From a bacterium (lineage in GTDB: Bacteria > Myxococcota_A > Bradymonadia > Bradymonadales > Bradymonadaceae): a DNA stretch of 64,000 nucleotides. The notes beneath the pieces were generated by a model. That model was not told the origin of the DNA, searched no databases, and saw only the letters and a list, made by a program, of their open reading frames with translations. Below, one piece after another: positions 9,158-19,443 of this stretch; the first letter of the stretch is position 1, and each line of letters starts with the position of its first letter. The position numbers and the translations under genes are program-made. The stretch spans positions 62,001-126,000 of the forward strand of contig JAUIBR010000004.1 of assembly GCA_030427705.1 (NCBI GenBank). Direction: 5' to 3'.

Positions 9158-12100
9158 ATGACGAACACACGACAAGAACTCATCGACGCAATGGCCGAGC
9201 GCATCCTCATCTTTGATGGGGCCATGGGGACGATGATTCAGGCACGAAACCTTGCTGAAGCGGACTATCGGGGCGACCGATTTGCGGATCATCATAGCGA
9301 ATTGCTTGGCGCCAACGATCTGCTGTGCATTACACGACCTGATGTGATCAAAGCGATCCACACCGAGTTCTTGGCGGCCGGTGCAGATATCATTGAGACC
9401 AATACGTTCAACGCCCAGGCAGTGTCGTTAGCGGACTACGATCTTCAATCTGCAGCGTACGAGATCAACCTGGCTGCGGCCAAGGTCGCGAGAGAAGCCG
9501 TCGAAACCTTTGATGACGGCGGGCGAAAGCGATTTGTCGCAGGGTCTTTGGGGCCGTTGAACAAGACCCTGTCTCTGTCGCCCGACGTTGAAAATCCGGG
9601 GTTTCGTGCGTTGACCTTTGATGAGGCGAAAGCCGCCTACCGCGATCAAGTCGAAGGTTTGCTTGATGGAGGGGTCGATCTGCTTATGCCCGAAACGGTC
9701 ATCGATACGCTGAATCTAAAGGCGGCGTTGATGGCTATCGATGAGGCGTTGGCGCAAAGAGATGTCGACGTCCCAATCATCGCATCGGTTACGATCACAG
9801 ACGCCAGTGGGCGCGTTCTTTCGGGGCAAACGCTTGAGGCGTGGTGGATCTCTATCAAACACGCAAAGCCATTGGCCGTGAGCATCAACTGCGCACTGGG
9901 CGCGACCGAAATGCGGCCCTACGTCGAAGAATTGGCCACCATCGCCGACACCTATGTGGCTTGTTACCCCAACGCCGGACTGCCGAATGAGTTCGGTGAG
10001 TATGACGATACGCCTGACCACATGTCTGGACTGCTCGAAGACTTCGCGCAACAGGGGTGGCTCAATATCGTCGGCGGATGCTGTGGAACGACACCTGCGC
10101 ATATTGCTGCGATTGCCGAGAAGGTTGCCAAGCTTCCACCCCGGCAGATTCCGGATATTTCCCCGCAGAGCGCATATGCAGGGTTGGAACCCTTCAAGAT
10201 CAGTGAGGACACCAACTTTGTCATGGTCGGTGAGCGCACCAATATCACCGGCTCGAAACGGTTCGAGCGTTTGATCAAAACTGGCGACTACGACACCGCG
10301 TTGGAGGTTGCCCGAAATCAGGTCGAAGGCGGTGCGAACGTCATCGACATCAACATGGACGAGGGCTTGCTCGATTCTGTCGAGGCCATGACCACGTTCT
10401 TGAACCTGATCGCCGCAGAACCTGACATCGCTCGAGTCCCCATCATGGTGGACAGCTCACGATTTGAAGTCATTGAAGCCGGACTGAAATGCATCCAGGG
10501 CAAGGCGATCGTCAATTCGATCAGCCTGAAAGAGGGCGAAGAGTTGTTCATTGAACACGCCCGCATCTGCAAGCGATTCGGCGCTGCCGTGGTAGTGATG
10601 GGCTTCGATGAAACTGGGCAGGCCACGACGGCCGACCATCGCGTCGAGATCGCTCGCCGCGCTTTCGGAATCCTCCAAGATAAGGTGGGCTACGACCTGA
10701 GCGATGTGCTCTATGACCCGAATATTCTGACCGTCGCAACGGGAATGGAAGAGCACAACGACTATGCTAACGCCTTCATCGAGGCGACTCGCCGAATCAA
10801 GGCGGAGTTCCCGCAGGTGAAGATCGTCGGCGGTGTCAGCAATATTTCGTTCTCGTTTCGTGGAAACAACACAGTCCGCGAAGCGATCCACGCCGCATTC
10901 CTGTACCACGCTATCCAAGCCGGAATGGATATGGGGATCGTCAATGCGGGACAGTTGGAAGTGTACGAGGAGGTCGAGCCTTCGCTCCTCGAACATGTGG
11001 AAGATGTACTCCTCAACCGACGTGATGATGCAACAGAGCGCTTAGTCGATTTCGCTGCGACCGTCGCGGATACCGGCGGCAAGAAGCTCGTCAAAGACGA
11101 CGCATGGCGTCAGGAATCCGTAGAGGAGCGCCTCAAACACGCATTGGTTAAGGGAATCGATGAGTTCATCGTCGAGGACGCCGAAGAAGCTCGCCAGGGC
11201 TACGCAAGACCCATCCACGTCATTGAAGGACCGTTGATGGACGGCATGAAGGTGGTAGGCGACCTGTTTGGCCAAGGGAAAATGTTCCTCCCCCAGGTGG
11301 TAAAGTCCGCACGCGCCATGAAGAAAGCGGTCGCGCATTTGACGCCATTTATGGAGGAAGAAGCCGTCGGAAGTCAGGTCCAAGGTAAGGTCCTGATGGC
11401 CACCGTAAAAGGCGACGTGCATGATATCGGAAAGAACATCGTCGGTGTGGTTTTGGGCTGTAACAACTACGAGGTCATCGACCTCGGAGTCATGGTGCCC
11501 ACGGATAAGATCATTGACGCCGCGATCGAACATGATGTCGATGTCGTCGGTCTCAGCGGTCTGATTACGCCCTCGCTGGACCACATGGTCCATGTCGCAA
11601 AAGAGATGCAGCGGCGTGGTGTGAAAAAGCCTCTGCTGATTGGCGGTGCAACGACGAGTCGCAAGCACACTTCCATTAAGATCGCCCCGTCATTCGATGG
11701 CACGACTGTTCACGTTCTGGATGCCTCGCGTGCTGTGGGGGTTGTCGAAGCACTGCTGAACGATGACAAGCGCGCTGGATTTGAGGCTGAGAACGCTGAA
11801 CGGCAGGAAGTGGATCGGCAGCAATATACGGCCAGAAACGCAACGCTTCTCTCGCTTGCTGACGCCCGTGAGAATCGTACGGATATCGAGTGGAACGAAG
11901 CCGATATCGCAACCCCAGGCTTTGAGGGCGTTCGCGTCGTCGAACCCGATCTCGAAACACTTGCCCGCTATATCGATTGGACTCCGTTCTTCATCGTTTG
12001 GGAATTCAAGGGCCGCTACCCACAACTTCTGGAAGATTCAGAGATCGGGGAGGCAGCGAGCAATCTGTTTGCCGATGCGAACGCGATGTTGGAGACCTTG

Positions 12101-12811
12101 ATCGCCGAAAAGTGGCTGACACCACGTGGCGTCTACGGGTTCTTCAAGGCTGCATCCACTGGGGACGATATCGAACTTATTGCCGAAGACGGTGGCCATC
12201 TGGAGACGTTGTGCATGCTTCGACAACAGCGCCAGCGCCCCGGAGCGGAACAACCCAATGCGAGCCTCGCCGATTACATCGCCCCGAAGGACTCTGGGCT
12301 TCAAGATTTCATGGGAGCATTCGCTGTTTCAGTGGGCGAAGGGATCGAACCTCATCTAGAGCGGTTTGCCGCCGACCATGACGACTACAGCTCCATCATG
12401 CTGAAAGCACTCGCAGATCGATTGGCCGAAGCGTTTGCTGAGTACCTGCATCGTCAGGTCCGCCATGAATGGGGCTATGGCCATGATGAAGATTTATCGA
12501 ACGACGAACTCATCCGGGAAAAATACCGAGGCATCCGCCCGGCGCCAGGCTACCCGGCGTGTCCTGACCACAGCGAGAAAGCCAAGCTGTGGCAACTACT
12601 CGATGTCGAGGCCAACGCTGGAATTCGACTCACTGAGTCGTTTGCGATGCACCCAGGGGCTGCCGTGTCCGGTTGGTACTTCGCCCACCCTGCGGCAAAG
12701 TACTTCAGTGTGCGGGCCCTGGGCCGAGACCAAATCGAAGACTACGCACGCCGCAAGGGCGTCGATATTGCCGAGGTCGAACTCTGGTTGGCCCCCTACT
12801 TGGCCTACTAA
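9158..12811 (+). CDS. metH: Cobalamin-dependent methionine synthase MetH
   Basis: A full-length four-module methionine synthase (1217 residues; E. coli MetH is 1227). It transfers the methyl group of 5-methyltetrahydrofolate to homocysteine through B12. Residues 1-330 form the homocysteine domain with zinc cysteines near 243 (INCALG) and 308-309 (GGCCGT). Residues about 350-610 form the pterin-binding barrel ([23 protein letters not shown]). About 650-890 is the B12 region with the DxHxxG motif in [12 protein letters not shown] near residue 752-754. About 900-1217 is the AdoMet reactivation domain ([15 protein letters not shown]). All modules are intact. The ATG at 9158 has GCAGG upstream. 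The 147-base divergent leader is too short for, and does not resemble, a cobalamin riboswitch. Confidence 0.98.
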   Translation: MTNTRQELIDAMAERILIFDGAMGTMIQARNLAEADYRGDRFADHHSELLGANDLLCITRPDVIKAIHTEFLAAGADIIETNTFNAQAVSLADYDLQSAAYEINLAAAKVAREAVETFDDGGRKRFVAGSLGPLNKTLSLSPDVENPGFRALTFDEAKAAYRDQVEGLLDGGVDLLMPETVIDTLNLKAALMAIDEALAQRDVDVPIIASVTITDASGRVLSGQTLEAWWISIKHAKPLAVSINCALGATEMRPYVEELATIADTYVACYPNAGLPNEFGEYDDTPDHMSGLLEDFAQQGWLNIVGGCCGTTPAHIAAIAEKVAKLPPRQIPDISPQSAYAGLEPFKISEDTNFVMVGERTNITGSKRFERLIKTGDYDTALEVARNQVEGGANVIDINMDEGLLDSVEAMTTFLNLIAAEPDIARVPIMVDSSRFEVIEAGLKCIQGKAIVNSISLKEGEELFIEHARICKRFGAAVVVMGFDETGQATTADHRVEIARRAFGILQDKVGYDLSDVLYDPNILTVATGMEEHNDYANAFIEATRRIKAEFPQVKIVGGVSNISFSFRGNNTVREAIHAAFLYHAIQAGMDMGIVNAGQLEVYEEVEPSLLEHVEDVLLNRRDDATERLVDFAATVADTGGKKLVKDDAWRQESVEERLKHALVKGIDEFIVEDAEEARQGYARPIHVIEGPLMDGMKVVGDLFGQGKMFLPQVVKSARAMKKAVAHLTPFMEEEAVGSQVQGKVLMATVKGDVHDIGKNIVGVVLGCNNYEVIDLGVMVPTDKIIDAAIEHDVDVVGLSGLITPSLDHMVHVAKEMQRRGVKKPLLIGGATTSRKHTSIKIAPSFDGTTVHVLDASRAVGVVEALLNDDKRAGFEAENAERQEVDRQQYTARNATLLSLADARENRTDIEWNEADIATPGFEGVRVVEPDLETLARYIDWTPFFIVWEFKGRYPQLLEDSEIGEAASNLFADANAMLETLIAEKWLTPRGVYGFFKAASTGDDIELIAEDGGHLETLCMLRQQRQRPGAEQPNASLADYIAPKDSGLQDFMGAFAVSVGEGIEPHLERFAADHDDYSSIMLKALADRLAEAFAEYLHRQVRHEWGYGHDEDLSNDELIREKYRGIRPAPGYPACPDHSEKAKLWQLLDVEANAGIRLTESFAMHPGAAVSGWYFAHPAAKYFSVRALGRDQIEDYARRKGVDIAEVELWLAPYLAY

Positions 12812-12881
12812 CCCATCAGTCGACATTGCGCTTTTTTGCCCCTCTGGGTAACACTCTACCCCTACCCCTTCAGGGCGACGA

Positions 12882-13781
12882 ATGGACTGGCTCAATTATC
12901 ACCACTTCCTTTACTTCTACGTAGTTGCGAGGGAGGGCTCTATCTCGGCTGCCAGCGAAATCCTCAGATTGGCTCCGTCGACGATCAGCGTCCAAATCAA
13001 GACCCTCGAAGAGACACTCGACCAACAACTTTTCGAGCGTGTGGGCCGAAATCTGGTCCTCACGGAACAGGGACGAACCGCCTACAGCTATGCCGAGGAG
13101 ATCTTCTCCCTTGGGCAAGAGATGATGGACACGTTCCGTTCTCGTCCAACGGGTCGCCCCACTCGACTCAACGTTGGCGTCGCAGACGTGCTGTGGAAAG
13201 ACATCGCCTACCAACTTATTGAACCTGCGACTCAACTCGAAAATGGCGTCCGACTCGCCTGCCGCGAGGGGACGCATGACGAGTTGTTGGGCGCACTTGC
13301 GCTCCATCAGGTGGATGTCGTGTTGGCGGACGCTCCAATTGGACCAACGGTCAGTATCAAAGCGTTCAACCACCAGCTAGGACAGTGTGGCGTCGTCATC
13401 ATGGCCTCGCCCGGTTTTGTAGCGAAACACGGCTCGGAGTTTCCAGAAAATCTGGCATCGGCGCCGTTCTTGATGCCCACCGAAAAGACCGCGCTTCGCC
13501 GACACTTGGACCAATGGTTCGAATCGGAAGAAGCCAAACCGAACATCGTTGCCGAGTTCGACGATAGCGCCTTGATGATTCAGTTCGGCGCGAATGGAAT
13601 GGGGGCGTTCCCTGTGCCATCGATCGTCGCTGAGGACGTCGCGACGCGCTACGACGTCATCGAGCTCGGTCGGGCTGAACGTGTCCAACAGTCATTCTTC
13701 GCAATCACGGTCGATCGAAAGATCAAACATCCTGGCGTGCAAGCAATCTGCACCGCTGCGAAGCAGCAGATCTTCCATTGA
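12882..13781 (+). CDS. nhaR: LysR-family transcriptional regulator, NhaR-like
   Basis: A 299-residue LysR-type regulator closely resembling E. coli NhaR, the sodium-responsive activator of the nhaA antiporter gene. The N-terminal winged helix (residues 4-63) begins NYHHFLYFYVVAREGS, as in NhaR. The effector domain retains NhaR-like blocks such as VGVADVL, LGQCGV and EFDDSALMIQFGA. An AGGG ribosome site precedes the ATG at 12882. Unlike the classic arrangement there is no nhaA next door; arsC follows after 7 bases and is probably co-transcribed. The family assignment is firm; sodium sensing is inferred from similarity only. Confidence 0.85.
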   Translation: MDWLNYHHFLYFYVVAREGSISAASEILRLAPSTISVQIKTLEETLDQQLFERVGRNLVLTEQGRTAYSYAEEIFSLGQEMMDTFRSRPTGRPTRLNVGVADVLWKDIAYQLIEPATQLENGVRLACREGTHDELLGALALHQVDVVLADAPIGPTVSIKAFNHQLGQCGVVIMASPGFVAKHGSEFPENLASAPFLMPTEKTALRRHLDQWFESEEAKPNIVAEFDDSALMIQFGANGMGAFPVPSIVAEDVATRYDVIELGRAERVQQSFFAITVDRKIKHPGVQAICTAAKQQIFH

Positions 13782-13788
13782 GGTAGTT

Positions 13789-14136
13789 ATGGTCACGATT
13801 TGGCACAATCCACGATGCTCGAAGTCCCGGCAGACCCTGAACCTGCTGGAGGAAAACGGTCAGGAAGTCGAGGTGTTCAAATACCTCGATGAGGACCTCG
13901 ATGCAGGTCTACTTGAGGACGTCCTTGGCAAACTGGGGATCAGTGCGAGAGAGCTGCTTCGGAAAGGTGAGTCGGCATACAAAGAGCTGGGACTGAAGGA
14001 CACGTCCAAGTCGGACTCAGAGCTCATAGAAGCCATGCTCAGCCATCCGAAGCTCATCGAGCGCCCAATCGTTATCAATGGCGATGTCGCGGCTCTAGGA
14101 CGCCCTCCCGAGAGTGTTCTGAAGATTCTCGACTAG
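13789..14136 (+). CDS. arsC: ArsC-type arsenate reductase family protein (thioredoxin-fold)
   Basis: A 115-residue thioredoxin-fold protein of the glutaredoxin-dependent ArsC family, which reduces arsenate to arsenite. It has HNPRCSKSRQ at residues 5-14 with the catalytic Cys10, LLRKGESAYKELGL in the middle, and LIERPIVI with the anion-binding Arg near residue 88. The length matches short ArsC/YfgD proteins. The ATG at 13789 has GAGG six bases upstream, overlapping the nhaR stop; a longer upstream ORF overlaps nhaR and is rejected. No arsR, arsB or acr3 gene is nearby, so arsenic resistance may not be its main role. Its TAG stop is interleaved with the TAG of the convergent gene (CTAG at 14133-14136). 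Confidence 0.85.
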   Translation: MVTIWHNPRCSKSRQTLNLLEENGQEVEVFKYLDEDLDAGLLEDVLGKLGISARELLRKGESAYKELGLKDTSKSDSELIEAMLSHPKLIERPIVINGDVAALGRPPESVLKILD

Positions 14137-15056
14137 TTCAAGTCGACCAGCTCGCTGCCATCTCGGGCGCAGAACTTGGCCGAGATTGAGTGGCGCAATC
14201 CACATTGCTTACAGATTTTGCGGCGCGGCCCCATTCCAGTGATGGAAAGGACGGCGAGGTTCATGTTCGACATCGGTCTGACGATATCGTCATCATGTTC
14301 GCAATGGGATTGACCAGGCGCCGCATATGCGTGACACGATGGGCAAATCGACATTGGGAACATTGGCGCCACAGTCGGGAGCGATGGGTCGATTGTTTTG
14401 ATGTCTGGAGCGTCACAACACTCACTGTCTTTCTGTTGTGATTCGGCGCCACAATTGCCACATACATATTGGGGTTCAAGCGTCTCAAGTCGTCCGCGCA
14501 ACTTCAGCTCGGCACCATCATGCCTGCAGAACCGAGCACCATCTTCATACTGCCGGTTGCAGTGTGGGCAGGTAGGTTTGGTTTCTGTCTCTGCTGGTCG
14601 TGTGATCTGGCGACGCGCCTGAGGGCGCAGCGGCGTGGCGTCAAATGGACACACCGACAGGGTCTCGTCGAAGTGGCGCCCACATTCAGGACACTCGTGG
14701 CGTCCCTGGGCCGAACCAGTCAACAACTGTGCAATTGGAGGTTGGCTGGTGATCTCCTCTACTCCAATCCCATGCATCGGTGTTGCATACGAACGCTCTG
14801 ACGCGACCTGCTTCGGTTGGGCAATGAAGATCTCTTCAGGCGGTGCGGGATCGCTCAGCCCTTGTGATTGCCGACGTCTGAAATAGAGATAGGAAGCGGC
14901 CATCCCCAACCCAAAGACCAAAGAGAAGATGTAGATTGCGACCATCGGGCTTGCCAACTGGGTCGCAGGGTCTTGCGCAAAGGCCGTAGCAGGAGCCCAA
15001 ACCGTGGCTATCGATAGCGCCGCAAGAATTTGCGGGTTCACGGAATTGGGGTGCAT
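14133..15056 (-). CDS. Membrane-anchored multi-zinc-ribbon protein
   Basis: A 307-residue protein of unknown function. Hydrophobic segments at about residues 10-28 (ending TAFAQ) and 38-60 could be a signal peptide plus one helix, or two helices; the second is followed by YFRRR. The rest is soluble and contains five Cys-pair knuckles of zinc-ribbon type: CPECGRHF..CPFD, CPHCNRQY..CRHDG, CGNCGAES..CC, CPSCHAYA..CEHD and CKQCGLRH..CARDG. The fourth CxxC motif and its partners are intact. Start 15056 has GGAG five bases upstream. It reads in the same direction as the envelope cluster and lies 116 bases after its last gene, so it may be its final member. Confidence 0.7.
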   Translation of the reverse strand: MHPNSVNPQILAALSIATVWAPATAFAQDPATQLASPMVAIYIFSLVFGLGMAASYLYFRRRQSQGLSDPAPPEEIFIAQPKQVASERSYATPMHGIGVEEITSQPPIAQLLTGSAQGRHECPECGRHFDETLSVCPFDATPLRPQARRQITRPAETETKPTCPHCNRQYEDGARFCRHDGAELKLRGRLETLEPQYVCGNCGAESQQKDSECCDAPDIKTIDPSLPTVAPMFPMSICPSCHAYAAPGQSHCEHDDDIVRPMSNMNLAVLSITGMGPRRKICKQCGLRHSISAKFCARDGSELVDLN

Positions 15057-15172
15057 AGGGACTCCGAAGGATTGCCGATTTCCCAACTATAACAACCGGC
15101 TCTATACCCTTCAACGCGATGGGTTCGCCTTGTTATTCGCCCCATTCAGCGATTTCTTAAGATTTCAGGGAT

Positions 15173-15784
15173 TTAGTAAGGAACTTCAGGCACGTAGAGA
15201 ATATCGCCGGGTAACAATTTTATGTTCCGGCTCTTACCCTCAACAATGTCCTGCATTGGGACGGTGACCTGAATCTCGACACCGTTGATCACTCGGCTGA
15301 GCTTGGTGCCATTAGAGTCCGCGGATTCGGAGAATCCGCCCGCAAGCGCCACACCCTCAATGATGGTGATGTTCGTCTTATACGGGAAGGAACCAGGCTT
15401 CTTGACCTCTCCGAAGATGAAGATCCTCTTCGAGTTGTATTCCGTGATGCTACAGCGAACCGTGGGATCCTTCAGATACCCATTGGCCAACCCCTTGGTG
15501 ATTTCATCTTCCACGTCAGCGCAAGTCTTGCCCTCGACTGGAACACGACCAAGATACGGGTACGTAATGGTGCCTTCGTTAGAAACCGTGAACTCGCCCG
15601 AGAGCTTCTCGTCATTGTGAACGCGCAACTCAAATTTGTCGCCAACGCCAAGCTCCCCCGAAAGGGGAACATCGCCCTCTTGTTCTACCAACGCCTCATA
15701 CGCGGGATCGACAGAACCCGACCCACAACCGAGTGTGTGAATCAGGGCAAGACAGATAATCAGGAATGAGAGTGGGGTCTTCAT
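15173..15784 (-). CDS. Polysaccharide export (OPX/Wza-type) lipoprotein, short form
   Basis: A 203-residue outer-membrane polysaccharide export family lipoprotein. A hydrophobic signal ends HTLGC, the Cys being the likely lipidation site. A PES domain follows at about residues 40-125 (ELGVGDKFELRVHNDEKL opening, then GTITYPYLGRVPVEG). An SLBB-like beta-grasp domain occupies about 125-200 (IFIFGEVKKPGSFPY, VALAGGFSESAD, LLPGDILYVPE). It ends right after SLBB and lacks the C-terminal helix by which Wza spans the outer membrane, so it should need a partner porin; a beta-barrel gene sits 22 bases upstream. The ATG at 15784 is chosen because it begins the signal peptide; an ATG at 15802 is possible. 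Start support is weak, family assignment strong. Confidence 0.88.
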   Translation of the reverse strand: MKTPLSFLIICLALIHTLGCGSGSVDPAYEALVEQEGDVPLSGELGVGDKFELRVHNDEKLSGEFTVSNEGTITYPYLGRVPVEGKTCADVEDEITKGLANGYLKDPTVRCSITEYNSKRIFIFGEVKKPGSFPYKTNITIIEGVALAGGFSESADSNGTKLSRVINGVEIQVTVPMQDIVEGKSRNIKLLPGDILYVPEVPY

Positions 15785-15806
15785 AGACCGAGACCGAGTC
15801 ATGCAA

Positions 15807-17087
15807 CTAGTACCGGAACGTCGTTCCCAAATATATCGCATGACGCGTGTAGTCACGAACAGCTTCTGAACCGAAGTTGTTGTTCGCAACGGTGTCATTG
15901 GTGAAGTTCGCGTTCAACGTGTACCGCAAGTCGGCGGTCCACCACTTGAAAATGAAGAAGTTCAGGAAGACATCGCCAGTAACGAGCGTGTCGGACAACT
16001 CAGCAGGAATATCAATGCCGCCGCTGCTTTGTGCCACTCCACCATAGCTGCGCAGTGACATATCAACTTCAAGACCGGCCTTAACCCGTTTTCCGATACC
16101 GATGTTTAGACCGGTGTATGGACGATAGTATTGGTAGAAGTTCGAAATCGACGAGTCGCTGAAACCTTGTTCGTAGCCCAGATACAGGCGGTTACCCGCT
16201 TCCTTGTTTCCGAACATCCACGCGATCTGTGTATCGAGCAGCAATCCCGAGAACGTCTCTCCAGTCTCGCTGAAAGAGAATCCCCAACCACCAATCAGCC
16301 GCAAGCTGATGCGGTTTGTGATCAAACCGGTCAGACCACCGGTGATTCGAAGTGGTGAGCTGTCCACGTTTGCGAGTCCGGCATCGCGCTGCGGGTCGTC
16401 ATACGTCGTGATTCCGTATTCACCCGTCAAAATCACGGCCGTTCGTGGCAAGAATCGCCAGTAGTTGTTCAGACGGAAATTGTGTGACTGCTTGTCGAGC
16501 GATTCAATCTCTTCGCTGTGACGATAGATCGTCCAATCGTACGAAAGGTAGTGTTGGAAGACCTTGCCGCCAGGGTGAAATCCCAACGTCGCACCCAAGG
16601 TGTTTGAGAAACGATTGTAAGGGAAATCAGCTGGATTTGACGGTGGCTCGTTCGTTCGGACGAATTTGTCTGAAACCGCGAAGCTTACGGCACCTGAACG
16701 ATTGAAGGCGACGCCTCCAGACAGATCTGCGGTGAGACCGCTCTGATTGGAAACAACATCTTCACTGTCCAAGTACTGCTGCCAACGCACGCGTGTATCC
16801 AAGGAGAGGTCCACGCGACCCGTCTTGACGGTCGACAGAGTTACAAAGGGTTCGATCAAAAGAGAGGTCGCTGCTGTCAGGGCATCCGTCTCTTCGGCAG
16901 ACTCGTAGAAAAGGTTGGTGTCGAGCGACGTCGAAAGGGACGTTCCCAATGACAGTTTGTAATTACCCGTCTTAATGCCCTCTCCGGCTTCAGCAAACGC
17001 TGACGCGGGGGCCATTAGCAACGCTGTCGCAATGAGACAACTCGCCAAAATTTGAAGACGACCAAACAACACAAACAACCTTTTCAA
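15807..17087 (-). CDS. Outer-membrane beta-barrel protein, likely OPX partner porin
   Basis: A 426-residue exported protein: signal peptide to about residue 32 (APASAFAEA), then alternating hydrophobic/aromatic beta strands throughout and a terminal aromatic residue (FRY), as in outer-membrane barrels. The size fits about 16-18 strands. It lies directly upstream of a short OPX gene, and in myxobacteria short OPX proteins lacking their own membrane helix are paired with Wzp-type beta-barrel porins; that pairing is the basis for the proposed role. The start is uncertain: TTG at 17087 has no ribosome site, whereas AAAAGG lies six bases before an in-frame GTG at 17072. Confidence 0.78.
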   Translation of the reverse strand: MKRLFVLFGRLQILASCLIATALLMAPASAFAEAGEGIKTGNYKLSLGTSLSTSLDTNLFYESAEETDALTAATSLLIEPFVTLSTVKTGRVDLSLDTRVRWQQYLDSEDVVSNQSGLTADLSGGVAFNRSGAVSFAVSDKFVRTNEPPSNPADFPYNRFSNTLGATLGFHPGGKVFQHYLSYDWTIYRHSEEIESLDKQSHNFRLNNYWRFLPRTAVILTGEYGITTYDDPQRDAGLANVDSSPLRITGGLTGLITNRISLRLIGGWGFSFSETGETFSGLLLDTQIAWMFGNKEAGNRLYLGYEQGFSDSSISNFYQYYRPYTGLNIGIGKRVKAGLEVDMSLRSYGGVAQSSGGIDIPAELSDTLVTGDVFLNFFIFKWWTADLRYTLNANFTNDTVANNNFGSEAVRDYTRHAIYLGTTFRY

Positions 17088-17170
17088 TTCAAACAGCGGT
17101 ATTGTCGAAGGGATACACTGAAATCCCGTAAAATCCTAGCAAAAACCCAGTTCTGTATTTTGCTACAAAG

Positions 17171-17761
17171 CTACTGGTAGGGGGTCAACTCTGGCAATCG
17201 AGCGTTGATGTAATCCTCAACGTAGCGGTCTGCTGCTAAGTTCACAGCATCCACGTCCGCAATTTCAGGATCGACTTCAACCGTACGCTGGAAGTCGCCC
17301 GAATACCGGAGCGTCTCGCCTGCGCACACCAGAGCCTCTTGACCGAGACCTTCGACGCGTTGGCCCGCGATCGAAATCAGCTTGAAGTGATGGACAGCTT
17401 TGTCGTCGTCTTTCTCGGAAGCGGCGTCCTTCAAATTGCCATAGCTTTGTTCACTAACTTTCACGAAGCCTTTCATGGCCGCGAGCTTTTCGTTGATGCA
17501 ATTGAGCTTCAGGATGTCCTGTTCCTCGGTACGCACCCGATCAAGTAGGCCCGTCGTTTCCCCGAGCGTGCCCTTCATCGCGTCAATCTTGGTAACTGCC
17601 TGGTTAAGCTTTTCTTCGGTCGAGAGGCCTTTGACCTCTGCCTCGATCGCTTCCATCTCTTCGGCAACCGTGGTGTCGGTCTGTGCATAGGCCCAACCGC
17701 TCAGTGCGATTAGCCCGAATGCCAGTAATGCCGCCCACGTTTTGTTCTTAACCTGCTTCAT
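17171..17761 (-). CDS. Periplasmic helical protein of unknown function
   Basis: A 196-residue exported protein with a clear signal peptide (residues 1-26, GWAYAQ) and a mature part dominated by charged helices likely to form a coiled coil (EEMEAIEAEVKGLSTEEK and on). Two cysteines (LNCINEKL and EALVCAGE) could form a disulfide. No known domain is recognised. AAGGGG precedes the ATG at 17761. It lies between the TonB-like gene (80 bases upstream) and the beta-barrel gene (83 bases downstream) on the same strand, so a periplasmic accessory role in the same envelope machine is inferred. Confidence 0.75.
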   Translation of the reverse strand: MKQVKNKTWAALLAFGLIALSGWAYAQTDTTVAEEMEAIEAEVKGLSTEEKLNQAVTKIDAMKGTLGETTGLLDRVRTEEQDILKLNCINEKLAAMKGFVKVSEQSYGNLKDAASEKDDDKAVHHFKLISIAGQRVEGLGQEALVCAGETLRYSGDFQRTVEVDPEIADVDAVNLAADRYVEDYINARLPELTPYQ

Positions 17762-17841
17762 TGCAGGGCCCCTTGGGAAAATCCATGCGTCAGGCCCAAT
17801 GTATCACGATTGCAGTCTTAATCAAGACAGCGCGGGGCAAC

Positions 17842-19284
17842 CTATTGGGCTACCTCGAACACGAAGGTCTTGTTGACCATAACTTCGCCACCCGAAGGTT
17901 TCGGGAATCGGAAGCGTTTGATCTTGTTAGCGACGCACGTTCCAACACCGCCCCCAACCGAATCAGTGGCAGCTTTGGACTTCGTTACACGACCCGCCGT
18001 TCCAATCGTGAAGCTGATGATTACTTTACCAGCAGCCTTTGGATTCTTTTTGATCTCACGCTCGTAGCACTGCTGGATCTGGGCCTGGCGACGACGGATG
18101 ACCTTGGACACAGAATCTGAATCCAGCTTACCACCCACCATCTTGTTTGGAGTCTTCAGGTTCACGCGAACCTTGATCTTCTTCTCTTTCTTGTTGCCGG
18201 TCTTCACACCAGCTTTGGCCTTTGATGATCCTTTCAAACCACCCAAACTACCGATTCCAACCGCGGATCCTTTTCCATCTGCAGCTGACGAACCACTGGT
18301 CTTGAGACCGCTCTTTTCGGCACCGGCAACGTTCGTCTTCACACCCGTTGAGTTCGCGAACGCATCTTCCATCGAGGTACGTCCAGCACCCTCAGATAAG
18401 GTATCGACGAGGCTGCCGCCATCCGTCGAGATCGCACCGATCTGACCAAGGATCGTTTTGTTCTGAACCTCTTCCGCCAGACGTCGCTTTCGCTCAGCCT
18501 CCTGAGCAGCGCGCTCTTCGGGAGTCTTGGGCTCTTTCTTCTCTTCTGGTTCCGGTGGAGCTGGATCACTATCCGACTCTTCCTCGGGCTGTGCATCGCC
18601 TTCTCCGTCGGGGTCAGATTCCTCTTCAATCGGATCGACCTCGATGGGTTCGGGCTCTTCTTCATCAACCAGGATGGACACGAAACGGTCGGGAAGTTGG
18701 TAGTCCATATCCCGAGGCTTCGGCCAGTCACGGCTCAACAAAAAGGCGACAAACCCAACCTGAAAAATCGCAGAGATGGAGCATGTAATCGCAAGCGTTG
18801 TCGCCCCAAGGATCCCGTAGACCAGACCACCGCGCATCGATGCGGGTAACACAGGCCGAGCCCGTGGCGGGGGTGGCTTCACAAATTGGAAAAGAAGCGC
18901 AACTTCTTCGCCACCAGAGACAAACGCGACACGGCCATAGGTGCGCTCGTCGAGCTGCACCGAGTAGCCTTCGGCTGTCTTGGTTGCCTTGCCACTGCTG
19001 ACAAGATCTTTGAGCTTCATGGGTTTGCTGTCGCCGAGCGCAACACGCCCCGACATCTTACCCGTAAAGTTGAGAATATATTTTCCGTCCTTCGAAACAT
19101 CGAAGACGGTCATAGACTTCGGAAGCTCTGATGCGGGGATCACAAAGGTATTCTTCGTGAAATCTTGACCGACCGTAACCGGTTTTCGGGAGTGAACCAG
19201 TCGCTCTTCCAAGCAGTTCTTATTCTGGAAAACCCCGATTCTCAGGACTTTCTGTACCGATCTTTTTTGGTCCTGCTTTGCCAT
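17842..19284 (-). CDS. TonB-like protein with AgmX/PglI C-terminal domain (GltG/GltJ-like)
   Basis: A 480-residue inner-membrane coupling protein. Residues 1-130 form a cytoplasmic beta-rich domain resembling the FHA-type N-terminus of Myxococcus GltG (RKPVTVGQDFTKNTFVIP). A transmembrane helix lies around 150-180. A Glu/Pro/Asp-rich periplasmic linker follows (about 200-265), then a Lys/Gly-rich segment. The C-terminal 95 residues match the AgmX/PglI TonB-like domain (RRRQAQIQQCYEREIKKNP, then KVIISFTIGTAGRV and a conserved Cys in GTCVANKIKRFRFP). It would transmit ExbB/ExbD work to periplasmic and outer-membrane partners. GGGAGGG lies six bases before the ATG at 19284; a longer ORF to 19353 lacks support. 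A terminator separates it from exbD. Confidence 0.82.
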   Translation of the reverse strand: MAKQDQKRSVQKVLRIGVFQNKNCLEERLVHSRKPVTVGQDFTKNTFVIPASELPKSMTVFDVSKDGKYILNFTGKMSGRVALGDSKPMKLKDLVSSGKATKTAEGYSVQLDERTYGRVAFVSGGEEVALLFQFVKPPPPRARPVLPASMRGGLVYGILGATTLAITCSISAIFQVGFVAFLLSRDWPKPRDMDYQLPDRFVSILVDEEEPEPIEVDPIEEESDPDGEGDAQPEEESDSDPAPPEPEEKKEPKTPEERAAQEAERKRRLAEEVQNKTILGQIGAISTDGGSLVDTLSEGAGRTSMEDAFANSTGVKTNVAGAEKSGLKTSGSSAADGKGSAVGIGSLGGLKGSSKAKAGVKTGNKKEKKIKVRVNLKTPNKMVGGKLDSDSVSKVIRRRQAQIQQCYEREIKKNPKAAGKVIISFTIGTAGRVTKSKAATDSVGGGVGTCVANKIKRFRFPKPSGGEVMVNKTFVFEVAQ

Positions 19285-19313
19285 AAAGGCCCTCCCGCCA
19301 GCGGCGGTCATCA

Positions 19314-19336
19314 GATCATGATCATGAGCTCGTGAT
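19314..19336. promoter_or_regulatory. Palindromic possible operator upstream of the TonB-like gene
   Basis: The 217-base region 19285-19501 holds the terminator above plus, 30-52 bases before the TonB-like start codon, a perfect 10-bp palindrome (GATCATGATC, 19314-19323). This overlaps an imperfect 16-bp one (ATCATGAGCTCGTGAT, 19321-19336). These could be a regulator site for the unit that starts after the terminator. I could not assign a convincing promoter here. Confidence 0.3.
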
Positions 19337-19443
19337 ATTAAACCACGAATCACCAGTAAGTATTCAACCCGAAATTGAGCTCATAAATTGCTAGCTACAA
19401 TTTGAACCAAAGCGTCGGGTTTGACAACTAATGGACAAAAAAA

